Below are positions 25,411-36,765 of a stretch of DNA of 64,000 nt, piece after piece (positions within the stretch are counted from its first letter, which is position 1; every line of letters starts with the position of its first letter). The position numbers and the translations under genes were made by a program. This stretch comes from Neodiprion pinetum (lineage: Eukaryota > Arthropoda > Insecta > Hymenoptera > Diprionidae). The notes under the pieces were generated by a model. It was not told the origin of the DNA and made no database searches. It saw only the letters and a program-made list of their open reading frames with translations. Location: the NCBI RefSeq assembly GCF_021155775.2, contig NC_060232.1:8935257-8999256 (forward strand), read 5' to 3'.

Positions 25411-25694
25411 CACTGAGAGAAATTTTTAGTTTCGGTTATCGCTCAGTCCTTAACTATTTTCATTTTTTACCACGATCGAAGAATATTGTTCTAGGCAGAA
25501 AATGAAAATTAGTTTTCTAGCTGTTACCGGAAAGTCTGGTATCCGTTACTACCAAATAAGGATCGACAATAGCGCAAAATGGTTACGCGTGCCTCGTTTT
25601 TCGTAATTCCAACCAACATTCAAACAGTTTTTCTAACGATACCTGTTTTCCTGAATTTTTCTAGTTACTGGAACAAATGAAATTCTTCTCAGTG
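25411..25694 (+). mobile_element. Family A MITE, copy A1 (internally deleted)
   Basis: It begins CACTGAGAGAAATTTTTAG and ends in TCTCAGTG, and is flanked on both sides by TA, the apparent target duplication. It aligns with the 431-bp copy at 61770-62200 except that about 140 internal bases are missing. The junction falls at GTTAC, a word present at both edges of the missing segment in the full-length copy, so a microhomology or slippage deletion is likely. It has no coding capacity. Confidence 0.85.
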
Positions 25695-28172
25695 TACGTA
25701 TAACCCTCATCATCGACGATTTTGTTTATTTTTAAATATGAAGCAGTGAAAAAAATTATGCCACATGCCCCATGCCACAGTCTCCCGAAAAGATTTACAG
25801 CTCCGCAAACCGAGTTTTCTTCTTCTCCTGAATACCTTCTCATTATTCTTCAAACGCTAAACTTGACGCATCGTCTTAATTTTCAAATTATACGGTCGCG
25901 ATTCGTTACACTCATATTTTCAACAGTGTATCATGCACTTTTTTTTATACATGAATTTGCTTTTTGGGTCTCTCCTGTTCCCAGACTGTAAGTCAATTAA
26001 CAAAGTAATGACGATTATTGCTGTAAATTGGCATATAAATTGCGGTAATTGCGAGATTATGGGGAAATCGAGTTGCGCAGACACAAGTTGGACTGTATCG
26101 GGAGAACGGCTTTGGCGTCAACATTCCTGCATATCAAGGCAATCTGCAAAGCGATTTGTACAGATGTGTAAGGCGAACGTGATGTACGTACCTACACGTG
26201 TTATAACGGTGGATGTTTAAGCGTTGCGATGTTCGACCGAGCAAATAATTCAACTGATTGCACAAAGTCAGCTGGATCAAATAGGAACGGTGTACAACGT
26301 ACTGTATATATACCACGTATGTATAAACAACTTGTTGGCCGCTCGGTGCGCTTCCGATTAATTCTCGTTGAAACGTTTCGTACGCCTCGGGCTTCCGTTT
26401 TTTCAAATCCGTTTGAGTTCAAAGACCCCTTAGCTATCCCTCGAGCTCCCTGAACGTTTCGAGTATAATTTTTGATTTTTTTATTCTTCAAACCATCAAA
26501 TCTTTGATCTCCTCACGAAATTACGTACGTACAACTTTGTTCGGTGGGTATTGAGCGAGTTTATTTGCAACGATCAAATATTCGCCCAGGATGCACGGAG
26601 CGTATAAACAGTTGAGTCATAAAAGTATGAATAAGATGAAAGAAAGACAAAATGAAGTTAAAGTTGATGATTTGAAATCCTTGCAAAACGTTAGAGAGAT
26701 ATTGGTTTTGTTGAATTTAACTTGATCGACTGATCAAGTCACAGCCTTGGAAGCTTTGTTTTATTATTCCTGTTGTCAAAATACTGTTTTCTGTACTGAA
26801 CACATTTTCCTGAATAATTCCGGTGAAAAATTGATGTTAAAAAAATGAAATATCCTAACAACAGAGATGGGACGATCGTCACTTCCTGACGTACATTTAT
26901 GCAGGGTCCGTTAAAACATTACTGAAACTATCTGCTTGTCAAAAGGAACCCACGCACGTTCCCCTAATTCAATGTTCGGAAGATATAATAATTGCGAGGA
27001 ACAATCATTTGTTCAGGTCCGTAGAAATTAGAGCCAATATTCTTCGGCTGATTATGCACAGGAGGTGAATAATATGAGGGATAATTTAGGCCGACTTCCG
27101 GAATTTTGGATTCCGTTTTTAACCACGTCGGCCGGTATTTGCTTCGCCGTTTTATAATTGGTGCGGCTTAATGGGGATTTTGAGTTACTCGGATGAGGTT
27201 TGTCCGCAAACTTGGACCCCCAAAGGTTGGTCGGCTCGGTTTATCGTTAGCTCTGGTTAAATTGCGGGGAGCTCGGGCACACTCGAAAACGGTACGCGAC
27301 TGTGTCGCCACTGTGTGTCTTACGCAAATAAAGAGTCAAGCCTGCATGCAGAGTCGAGTAGGCCGTAGGCAATTACCGGAAGGACCGTTCTTCTTTCCCT
27401 CTTGAAGAAAACGCTTCGCTCCGTGACTCTTCTTCGGCTCACTCAGACGCCTGGAATAACACAAAAGGAATTAAATGCAGCGAAATCTACGCTAGCGGTT
27501 CCTTGGGTGGAAAGATACTCGGAGGAGGAATAAAGAAGGAAGAAAAAAAAAAAATCTACGGGCTTACACGAGTGCGTGTCGGTTGTCACCTCGACCCGCT
27601 CTACTCGAGTGCCTTCCAACGTCAGTAGGAAGCGGAGCTGCTTCCAGCTTGTATTTTCACCCTTTTTCCATTTTTAAATGACGAATGTTTCTCGCAGCCC
27701 GAGAATATCGAAAAACGAATGAAAGTTTGACGTGATTTTGTCATTTTTTTTTTTTTTTTTCTTTATAATTGCGATGAAATTTTGCGTTCGACATTTATTG
27801 ACCCTCGGAGAACACGCGGGGTCTATCAGAACCTGTCGTTAAGTTTCGATTTTTCCACTATTTTGCACGAATTTTTTTCAAATTTTTAACCACAATGTGA
27901 AAAATTTTTCAACATGACAATTCTACTGACGAAATTTCCTTTTTTCAGAAAAATTTGACGAAACTTGTTTGTCATAAAATAACAATACGTTATACTTACA
28001 TGCATGTCTAAACGTGATTTGTAACATTATATGTATGGGAAAAATCTTACGGGCAGATTCGGTTCGCGTCACATGCACAAAGACAGTGTTCATTCTGTAT
28101 ACTGCGAAGCAAGTACCAGAATTTTTTGGGAAGTCACCGTGCCTCAGTCTCCCCTACAACTATGTCATATGG

Positions 28173-28303
28173 TAAAACACTGACAACTAGTATGCGAGCG
28201 AACGAGCACAAAAACCAGTTACACTAGGCATCCGACCCCGAGCGAGCTTTAGCGAGCGAGTGTTTTAAAACCAGTATGTATTATTTGGTGTCAGAAATGG
28301 GTT
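28173..28303 (+). mobile_element. Probable LTR retrotransposon relic with tRNA-Leu primer site
   Basis: TGGTGTCAGAAATGGGTT at 28286-28303 differs at two positions from the complement of the insect tRNA-Leu 3' end (TGGTGTCAGAAGTGGGAT), the primer-binding site of several Ty3/Gypsy-type elements. Upstream are GCGAGC-rich sequence, a 9-bp inverted repeat (TAAAACACT at 28173-28181, AGTGTTTTA at 28259-28267) and the direct repeat AAAACCAGT. The LTR start was not located. No gag or pol follows, so at most a solo LTR plus leader remains. Confidence 0.45.
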
Positions 28304-31300
28304 GGATGGATTGCGATCGTAACGTATTATTTTCTCTATGTCCGAAAAGTTCCGTTTGTTCAATTTTTATAAATTATATCTGATTTTGTTGGTGAATAAA
28401 TTCTCTTAAATTCCCTTACGCTTCGTTCAAATACTGAGATTATCAAAGAATTATTCCAGGCAATTTAACAAGAAATTAGATTTCTGTCAAATTACAGTCG
28501 ACCACCCTACATCGCTTTGGTCAAATTAATTTATTTCAATAAAATTTCATTCTATTTCCTATTCCGAAAGTTCGTTTTAAATCGAATCGCGTCCTTAAAA
28601 CAACAACGAATGTATCTATACCCAATTACCTATGCTCGACATATTCTTCGAGGATTCATTGTTTCAGCTCGAAACTTCGTCAAATGATTAACGATATTGA
28701 TGATGAATTTTTGGACGAAGAAGAGATACGCGAGTGTTTAATATACGTATTTGTTAATGAGTGTACGTGCGTGTGTGAATAATTTATAACACGACGGGTA
28801 AAAGCTATTGAGAAACTTTCTGCCATTAGCCACGGCAAAGGACGAGAAGGGGGTAAGGTTTAAGGTAGAACGCGAGGTTCGAGGAACAGACTGAGTTTCC
28901 GAGAGAGCATAGTTCGTTCGGTCCTGGCGCTTCTATCCCTGACCCGAGAGGAGACAAATGACTACGTAATTAATAATGTCACCCTAATTAACCCGGTTCT
29001 CTCTCGTATAAACCGCACCAAAAGATAATGCTCCGACTAGTGAAGACGACAAAGTTTTCTCCGACTGAAACAATTCAATGGTATTAATTCCCCCCTCTAA
29101 TCTCGGAGGATCAATCCTCCTCCTTGTCGTAGAAACTTTCCTTGCTATATACAATATATATTATACATAAATAAATATGTTGTTGAAAAATTAAAAACCA
29201 GTCGTGAAATGATCCAATTTCATGATTTTCATATCTCTCTGTGAAAATAACGTTCAAGCTTTCTTCTTTTATCGAGTGAAAATTTGCTTTTTTATTATTT
29301 CTAACGATAACGGACACTTTTTTGGAAGCTTTTCAATAAAATTTCTCGCCCTTTCTCAGCAACTCTTGGCCAACGATCGCCGGGAGTGATGAAAAATCTG
29401 TGTAATGGTCCAGCAGGAGGATCGTGCGAGGCGTCGCCGCGTCTCTTCCCATCGCATCTGCATATCCAATACATTAGTTCCGCCAAATTACGTTTCGTAT
29501 TACATATTAAATGTATGTCCACGGTCCTTCTTCACGCTTTCTGGCATCGCCGTAACGCCCGCGTCTCTTTCCTTTTTCCCGTCCGCCTCAATTTGCATTT
29601 GTTAGCCGCATCTCTTCCTGCCTCTTGTATTTCCCTCGCTCTTATTCGATATTTATTATCATCGTCTGGCGTGCGTTCGCTGTTCGGTTGGTCAAAATAT
29701 AACCGCGCTTAGCAGGGATTTAAAAATATAATTGCAGACAAACTCGTTCGGGGTTTGAAATTTTTCTATGAAAAATCCGATTTCCTTTTTCGTAAATTGG
29801 GAGATGAAAGTATTTCGTTGTTATGAAAATTTATTTGTCGATTCTTAATAAAACACTCAACAAAGGGAACGGAGAGGCTTAGCAGCGTCTTGGAAATTTT
29901 TTCTCAGTCAGGTAGGTTCGATTTCAAGATCGATACTCTCCTGATAATCGGATCAGACGAGGGAAAATCAGGATCGTCGATTCGTTACCTGCCTCGCGAG
30001 ATTCGCCGATACATCGGTTGATCTAGCGACAGTTGAAACGCGACGTTTCAGCTCGGTTACCTAATCACCCGATAAGGAAAACGAAGCACCGAAGTATTGG
30101 AATTATCGATTCCCAGAGGATCGCGGACGGGCAAAGCCGAGGTATAAAGAAAAGGCAATGAGATTTCCCGGGGATCGCTCTGCGGATTAAACTCTGCGCG
30201 ATTCGAATTTCATCCAATTTCCACCAATTCGATGTATGGAATTGGCCGCGATTGGTTCTCCAAGCAAAAGCCGAGCACTCGGTGAATGCTCTCCGTCATC
30301 CTCTGGCCGCAGACTCGCCATATTTATCGGTTAATTTGTCGGTTACTTTCCTTCTTCCCTATCCACTCTCCTCCACCTCCCTTTTTCTTTCCTCCTGGAA
30401 TTCAACTAATTACCTGACTACAGTCCGTCGCTTTTCAGTCAGCCAAACATTCCAAACTTAAACATCTCCAGTCACCTTCTGCCTCGCTCTAACGTATCTA
30501 TAGCTACGCTTCTCGAAATAATTCTTGTCAATGGTGACGTTCTTTGCTCTGAAATTAACGTAATTTAATGACAGTTTTACGTCATATATAATAATTGTGT
30601 CAATTTTCTTTTACCTAAAGTCTCGGTCCGTTGATATAATTGAATATAGACTGAGTTTCGTTCGATTTGATCGCATGATTCATTCCTTTCAACGTACCAT
30701 CAAAGTTTACCGTTATTTCGAAGTCAAATGGTAAAAAAATTCACGTGAATGTATCGACACATTTTGATCTATAACAAACTGAAAAAAATCGACATACTTT
30801 CACAAGTTTAGGACTTGTGAATCCGAATTGAACACACGATTATCATGAACTCTCGACGGATCGACAACCTGATATACCGACGTAGGTATAATTGCGTTAT
30901 AATTGTCATCGATTTCTCCGCATGTATCAGTGACGGGTGTAAATTGAGCCCATAGTCGGTATAAACTTGTCGGCAGTTTGCTCGACGTTCCCGTTTCGAC
31001 GCGTCTGATAATATACCGCACACACAACGAATATTGAATATTGATAAGGCGTCCCAACAACTTAATTCCCATCGATTTATCACGCCATGATTTGCCCCGC
31101 CCTTATAAGCGTTGGAGCTCCGCGAATTCCTCGACGCATATATATATTTCGCTCCTTCGTTTTCGCTACCGGAGACAAACGAGAAAAAATAAAACCGAAA
31201 CAAATAAAAGCAAAAAAAAAAAAAATGTACCAGAGTATCACCGAGTCCAGGTTGGGACGAGGGTAGAAAGTTTCTAAATTGATTTCCTACGCGAATATCT

Positions 31301-32027
31301 CTTCTCCTCCTCGGCACACTGTCAAGATGGAATCGCGCCAATGAAAAGACGAGGAAGGCTACCGGCTATCCGCAACCTATCATTACATCCCGGCTTCGTT
31401 CACCGCGAACACACGGACTCGTCGTGATTTAGGTGAGCTTGACTTGGCTTCGGTACCAACTCGTACGTGAACCTCGTCCACACGGACATGCGTGAATACA
31501 ACAACACTTTTGCTGCTGCCACGGTGCTTCGACGTCGAGTGGTGCAGGTTATGATCGGCCAGTCCCGGACTGATTGCATATCTCAATCACTGGAAACTAC
31601 CGGGACCAACTTCCCCCTCGTCTCGCCACATCTGCGACATGTGAGGTCCTTGCCTTGGCGCATTTGACCACCTCTGGTCACGTTCGCCATGCGTTACAGT
31701 CGATGGATTGTTCCAGTTTGACCACGGAAGTCTAACGGTTATTTTACAAGGGGCAGGAAACGCGCGGGACAAAAGTTTTGAGAAGGAATGAAACTAAGCT
31801 TTTCTAGTAATCTTCGGCACTGTTATACTTACACCAGTATTGATAAATGTAAGACATGTGAAAATTACCATGCTGTTTCATTCGCGTTCACGTTTGCGCA
31901 GAATTTTTTTTAACGTGTTTGTTTTTTTCGCCGTTCCTAACTTTTTATTCACGACAACTTCTCGGTACAAAACAAAGTTTAAATCCTGGGAATATCAACA
32001 GCAAAGAAACCGGCCGAGAAGAAGTAA

Positions 32028-32054
32028 CATATTATTTAGTGTCAGAGGTGGGAT
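32028..32054 (+). mobile_element. Second tRNA-Leu primer-site relic
   Basis: A CA dinucleotide (a typical LTR end) at 32028-32029 is followed by TATTATT and then TAGTGTCAGAGGTGGGAT at 32037-32054, which differs at two positions from the canonical tRNA-Leu primer-binding site. The 28.3-kb relic has the same TATTATT immediately before its site. The sequences further upstream are not obviously alike, so the two may be different or very old elements. No retroviral-type frame follows. Confidence 0.45.
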
Positions 32055-32966
32055 GGAGCCAACCCAATAGTTACATTTCTTCAGACTTTTTTCACGGTTT
32101 TTTCTACGTTCTTGAGTTTTTATTCGTCAACCAGAGCGTGGCAATTAAGAGGGGAGGTCTACGATTGTTTATTTTACTTTCTAGCTGCGACAACAATTAA
32201 TACTCTACGGGTCAGGGGTCGGTGAAGCGACGCGAATACGAGCAGGCCAAAGCTGCACTCCGGGGAGTTATCCTGGAGAAATAACTATTAAAGTCGGTAA
32301 CTTTCGTTACGACACCCCGAAGTGTTTTTGATGGGCCGGCAGACATTCCGGCGGGTAAATTGTTTAGATGGGCGTCCCGAGGTCGGACTGTTTCCTGCTC
32401 CCTGAACATCCCTTATTCCTAGGCATCGCGGAACTTCTACTTTGATATAATTTACAGAGTAAAACTAAGATTTTCGTTACAGGGGTTGAAATTATAACCG
32501 CGTTGATGAACTCGCCAAGAATTTACCTACCGAAATATTTCGCGCTCCGATCAATTAACCCGCTGTACTTCTGCGGGGTGAAATTCAGGAAACTGGACGG
32601 TCAAATGCGATGATCGTTATTTTCAATCCACCGTCAACTCTGAAGCAGGTGAATCCAGAGGGAGCAGAAATACCGGATAGTGTTATTTCCTGAATCTAAT
32701 GAAAAACTGAGCGTGAAAACAGATTCGGGTGTTCCTTCCTCCGGGGTGTGAAAAAAGAAACAGGGGAGCAACTTTTTTCTCTCAAATTTTTGCGCAGGCT
32801 CGATAGCTGTCGAGTCGCTGCTAACGGTTCAGCCGATTTTCCGAATTCTTGGGAAATTTGTTAAGGAAATTAGTTCAATAATGTAAAAGAATAAGTTCTG
32901 AGCTGCAGCAGCGGCGAGGGGGAGGAAGCATTAGGGGAAAAGTGTACATCGAGGAGCAGGAAGAAT

Positions 32967-32985
32967 GAGAGAGAGAGAGAGAGAA
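32967..32985. repeat. GA microsatellite
   Basis: About nine GA dinucleotides within a purine-rich stretch. Confidence 0.9.
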
Positions 32986-33792
32986 GCAGCGTGGGCCTCG
33001 GAAACAGCTTAAAGTTGGTACGTCGTAAATATGCCAGCCGGTCGTAAATTCATTCGCGAATCAATTTCCCCCCGTAAGCCTGGGAGGCCGATGGTGCGAT
33101 TCGTTGTCGCCATTCCCGAGTCGTGCCATTTCCATCACCCTCATTCGTCCTTCCGCACATCCGTCATTCCTGCCAATAACGGATACGTATTGACGTTCGG
33201 TAAAAGCGAAAATTCACACCTAGGACAAGCTTGTATTTTAACTTGGCGCATAAAATATGCGACTCACAGTGTCCGAGTTTATTCGTGATTGTAATCTATA
33301 AGATGAAACAGTTGATTCAGAGAGTAGTGTGAAACTTATTTTTAACTTCTCAGTCGCGCAGTTTAAAGACTTGCGTAGAAATTCTTTAATCCGATAAAAC
33401 GGAGTTAGGGAAAATTATTTTTCATCATTTTCCCATCGTGAAATATTTCATCTCGCAGCTTTGCACCGATGATGATTGATTATTATCAATGAACTTCGTT
33501 GTTAAATTTACCACGCTGAAAAGTCAACCGAATGAAGTGAGCCATCGCAGAGTGAATTTTAACAATTTTTATACGATTCGAATGGAATCATCGACTACTT
33601 TTTATTTTTGTACCATCAAAAAGTCTCCAGAATGTTTCAAATATAATAATCTACCGAATTCTCCATTACTTTGAGACTATCACGTAATGAAGTCAATTCA
33701 TTTGCAGGCAATGATTTCGCTATCTACCTGAGAAACGATCAGTAAAATTACCCTAACGTTAAAGGCTCGGAGAATTTTCTTCTTTCTCAACA

Positions 33793-33998
33793 AGGCTGAA
33801 GTTAGTAACGTTAACGTAACGAAGCATCGTGAATCAAATCGTCGTAAAATTTTAGAAGGACTTTCAAGAAGTTGGCTTTTTTAAAATACGAACATGTTTC
33901 CTTTCTTATGATTTATCACTTGAATTTCAGACAATCTCGAGGGTGAGAAGTAACGATTTTCCTGAACATGCATGGTGTTCAAGTAGCGTCACGAACTT
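33793..33998 (+). mobile_element. Family B repeat, copy 3
   Basis: The clearest family B copy. It begins AGGCTGAAGTTAGTAACGTT, contains GAAGTTGGCTTTT and GAGAAGTAACGATTTT, and ends after AACATGCATGG. It aligns with 19577-19785 throughout with scattered substitutions and small gaps. No frame of useful length lies inside. Confidence 0.65.
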
Positions 33999-34361
33999 GA
34001 ACCTCATCTTTCTCAACAGCCGGAGTACGCGTGATAATGATAAAACTCAGGGTCGAACGGGGTGTTTCCATGTTACAAGAGGACGATCGTTGGCCGGCAG
34101 AAACGAGAGCGAAACCTACTGCAGCATACCGACGCCCCATACTAATCGATATTTAGTCAGGGTGGCGTCCTCCGCACCCTGCTTGCAGCAATTCGAAGTC
34201 CACCCCTGGTCCCTTCAGCGATTCGCTAACCAATCAACAAAAAACATCAACATCCATCCATCGCCGCGCCGAGAGAGCGAGAGCCGGACGCCCTCGAGGG
34301 TTTGACCACTGGAAATAATGATCGATGCACTGCGAAGCTCGAAATTTTTTCACCCTTCCCT

Positions 34362-34386
34362 CCCCCCCCCCCCCCATTTTTTTTTT
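34362..34386. repeat. Poly-C run followed by poly-T
   Basis: Fourteen consecutive C residues (34362-34375), one A, then a run of T residues. Such a run is difficult to sequence, so its exact length should not be relied on. Confidence 0.9.
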
Positions 34387-34489
34387 TACCCACTACACTT
34401 TTTTCCCAGGAAACGGCTCTATTTTTGTTTCCGTTCCCTTCCTTTCTCGCTTTCCCTCAAGAACTGGTGGCGATTTTTCAGATTGACGG

Positions 34490-34495
<6 letters not shown>

Positions 34496-34528
<33 letters not shown>

Positions 34529-34534
34529 GAGAGA
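34496..34534. repeat. GA microsatellite
   Basis: A long GA dinucleotide tract with one GT interruption. The frames running through it encode Arg-Glu repeats and are artefacts. Confidence 0.95.
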
Positions 34535-34790
34535 AATTTTCTTTTTTCACCCTTCTTTCTTCGGCCTCCCTGCCTCGAGGCGAGGCACGCCGCAACTTCG
34601 TGGCAAAGTGAGAAAATACTTCGGGGGCTCACCTCTGCTTCTTCTACCCGCGAGCTTATTCGTTTACTTAGGAAAGTCGATTCCAATCCGAGAACTGGAA
34701 CCGCTTTATTTACTTAGTTCTCTATTTCTCTCCGACTCGGACTAATTGCGTCAAATTGAAAAACCGCCCCAACGTTTTCCGTTTTCGCCT

Positions 34791-34795
34791 CTTTC

Positions 34796-34835
<40 letters not shown>

Positions 34836-34889
34836 TGAATAAACGCTTTTCTCTCTCTCTCTCTCTCTCTCTCACTCTCTGAATAAACG

Positions 34890-34929
<40 letters not shown>

Positions 34930-34930
34930 G
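34791..34930 (+). repeat. Compound CT tract with 44-bp duplication, ending in CAG
   Basis: Three CT tracts are separated by two copies of CTCTCTGAATAAACGCTTTT, the copies being 44 bases apart. The last tract runs straight into TGCAG at 34926-34930, a textbook polypyrimidine tract plus acceptor AG. One frame after the AG is open for about 34 codons. The duplication arose within the microsatellite, and whether the acceptor is used cannot be told from sequence. Confidence 0.85.
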
Positions 34931-36126
34931 CATCCTCCGCAAACCTGGAAACTCTCAAATCGTATAATTTCTATTAAACTCCGAGAATTATATCGATTCT
35001 TGATGGAAATGAAACACTCGCGCTATAATTTCTAGGAAAATCTAATTGAATGATATCAGCGGCGTTGTTGAGCCGGCAAAGTTTCACTGTAAATCGAGCC
35101 CTCGTTACATCGTGGATATAATACACGTCGTACGAAATTATGTTACCGCCCAAAGTTATCGCCGCGAACCTCGAAAACTATTAATGGTAAATTTATTTCA
35201 CTATAGATATACTCGGCAATAGCTTTAACCGATAATGAACGACGGGTGCTTAGTTTACGAGAGCAATTAATATAACGTTTCAATTCCACGCTCACATGAA
35301 TTATTACGGAAATTATATTTCCACGATATTCAATTTACCGAGAGTATAATGCCGTTTTTAAAACCGGATAATAACGCGATCTATTTCCTGCGCGATTATT
35401 ATCAAATTCATTGTAATTTACTCGTAGCTTTGACGTGAGTCAATTGGGTGATCTTTTATGACTGAACGATAAGTCAAATTCAGCGTACCGAGATTAGATA
35501 TCGTGTCTTCTGAATAAATCAGTCTTGACATGATAACGCCGGTAATAAATTGTTAATTGCTCGGGACTCTGAAACCTGCAGCGACTGACATTATCGAGCA
35601 TGGAATAAGCAATTAAGGATAATCAGCTGCAATCTAAGAAACTACTTGCGGACGTTGATGAGTGGGCTGTATTAACTGCATAAATGGCCCTCCGGTGGCT
35701 GCCGCGGTTCAACCACGTTGAAGAAGAACCAATTTACCGTCGTGTAATTTATTCAAACCGGTTGAAAACCTCGAATACCACGTGCATTATCTTACTATTT
35801 CAGAACTACAGGTTTCCCACAATATGCAACGCTCAACACTTTCCAACGACGTTTATTAACGTAATACAAGATGGAAATGTAGCGAAGAAAAAAGGGAAGA
35901 AAGAAGTGAGTCCGGATAAGGAGAGAAAAAGATTTATTCTTGCAAAATTTCTTTATTAATTCTTCATTTTTATAAAAACACCAAAATCCAATTTTTATTT
36001 TCAATTTTTATTGTGCTGATCTTACGTTCGATGACATTTACAGGCAGAATAATTTCTTCAAATTTCTTCTTTACGCTACATTAACATATCCAAGATAGAA
36101 TATTCGGGGCCACAAGTATAATCAAA

Positions 36127-36220
36127 TTTTTTCTACTTTATGTTTCAGGTAAGGAAATAATCTGAGAACTGAGTCATCCATATCTAATATGTCTTGCCTG
36201 GTCAAAAACTTGTCTATGGT
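36127..36220 (+). other. Candidate recursive splice site with short cryptic exon
   Basis: A T-rich tract (36127-36145) ends in TTTCAG at 36148, directly followed by GTAAGG. Acceptor and donor are therefore fused, as in the ratchet sites of long Drosophila introns. Seventy bases later CTATG is followed by GTGAGT (36219), a good donor that would bound a cryptic exon at 36149-36218. That exon has stop codons in all three frames, as expected for an exon that is normally skipped or removed. This is inferred from motif arrangement only. Confidence 0.35.
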
Positions 36221-36745
36221 GAGTTTTTCAGTAATAATTACTCCGAACTAAAAGGTTTTTTAATTTTTTTGCCCATGAATTCTCATGGATGAATGCAGCG
36301 GGAAAAATTTCATCCATACACCTGAATAGTCGTAATTATTGTGAAACGATATCGTTGAAGTGATTTAATAGTCGATCGGTGTGCGTGAAAGTTGATTTCT
36401 GAAGATTATCCTTCGGTATAATTTGTTAGATCGTGTATTTCGGTAGTCCGGATAAAAACGAGTTTAATAAGGGTAAATTTTTTAGGGCGGTGGTTCGATC
36501 GCTTTTGCGATCAACAAGCGCGATCACCACTCTAGGATTCAGGACGACGCGATGTGAGGAGGGAGCATTGTGCCTCCAACAATGCTTTCGAGCTCCCAGT
36601 ATCATTTTCCCTGCTTCTCACAAAGAAGCTTAGGTCGGCAAGCGTCATCGGTGGACAATATCTTCCTAATGCCACTCGCCAAACTCCGGCACAGCGGCGA
36701 GAAAAGCCACTTTAATCACGCCAGGATCCCCGCGAGAGAAACCTT

Positions 36746-36765
36746 GGGGGGGGGGGGGGGGGGGG
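36746..36765. repeat. G20 homopolymer
   Basis: Twenty consecutive G residues on the plus strand. It can form a G-quadruplex and is error-prone in sequencing, so the length is approximate. An overlapping frame ending in poly-Gly is not real. Confidence 0.9.

Larger units (their letters stand above)
25695..33792. other. Non-coding block with LTR relics
   Basis: No supported gene. Items present are an 8-bp inverted repeat ACTTGATC/GATCAAGT at 26720-26739, poly-T at 27744-27760, the two LTR-type sites listed separately and a GA tract at 32967-32985. A 177-codon minus-strand frame at 30808-31341 begins at TTG and has no recognisable domain. Confidence 0.55.

Noticed and set aside
29905..29935. 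GGTTCGATTTC, resembling a tRNA B box
   Set aside because: No A box or cloverleaf can be drawn in the preceding 60 bases.
34496..34534. Arg-Glu repeat peptides here and at 49.7 kb
   Set aside because: They are translations of GA microsatellites.
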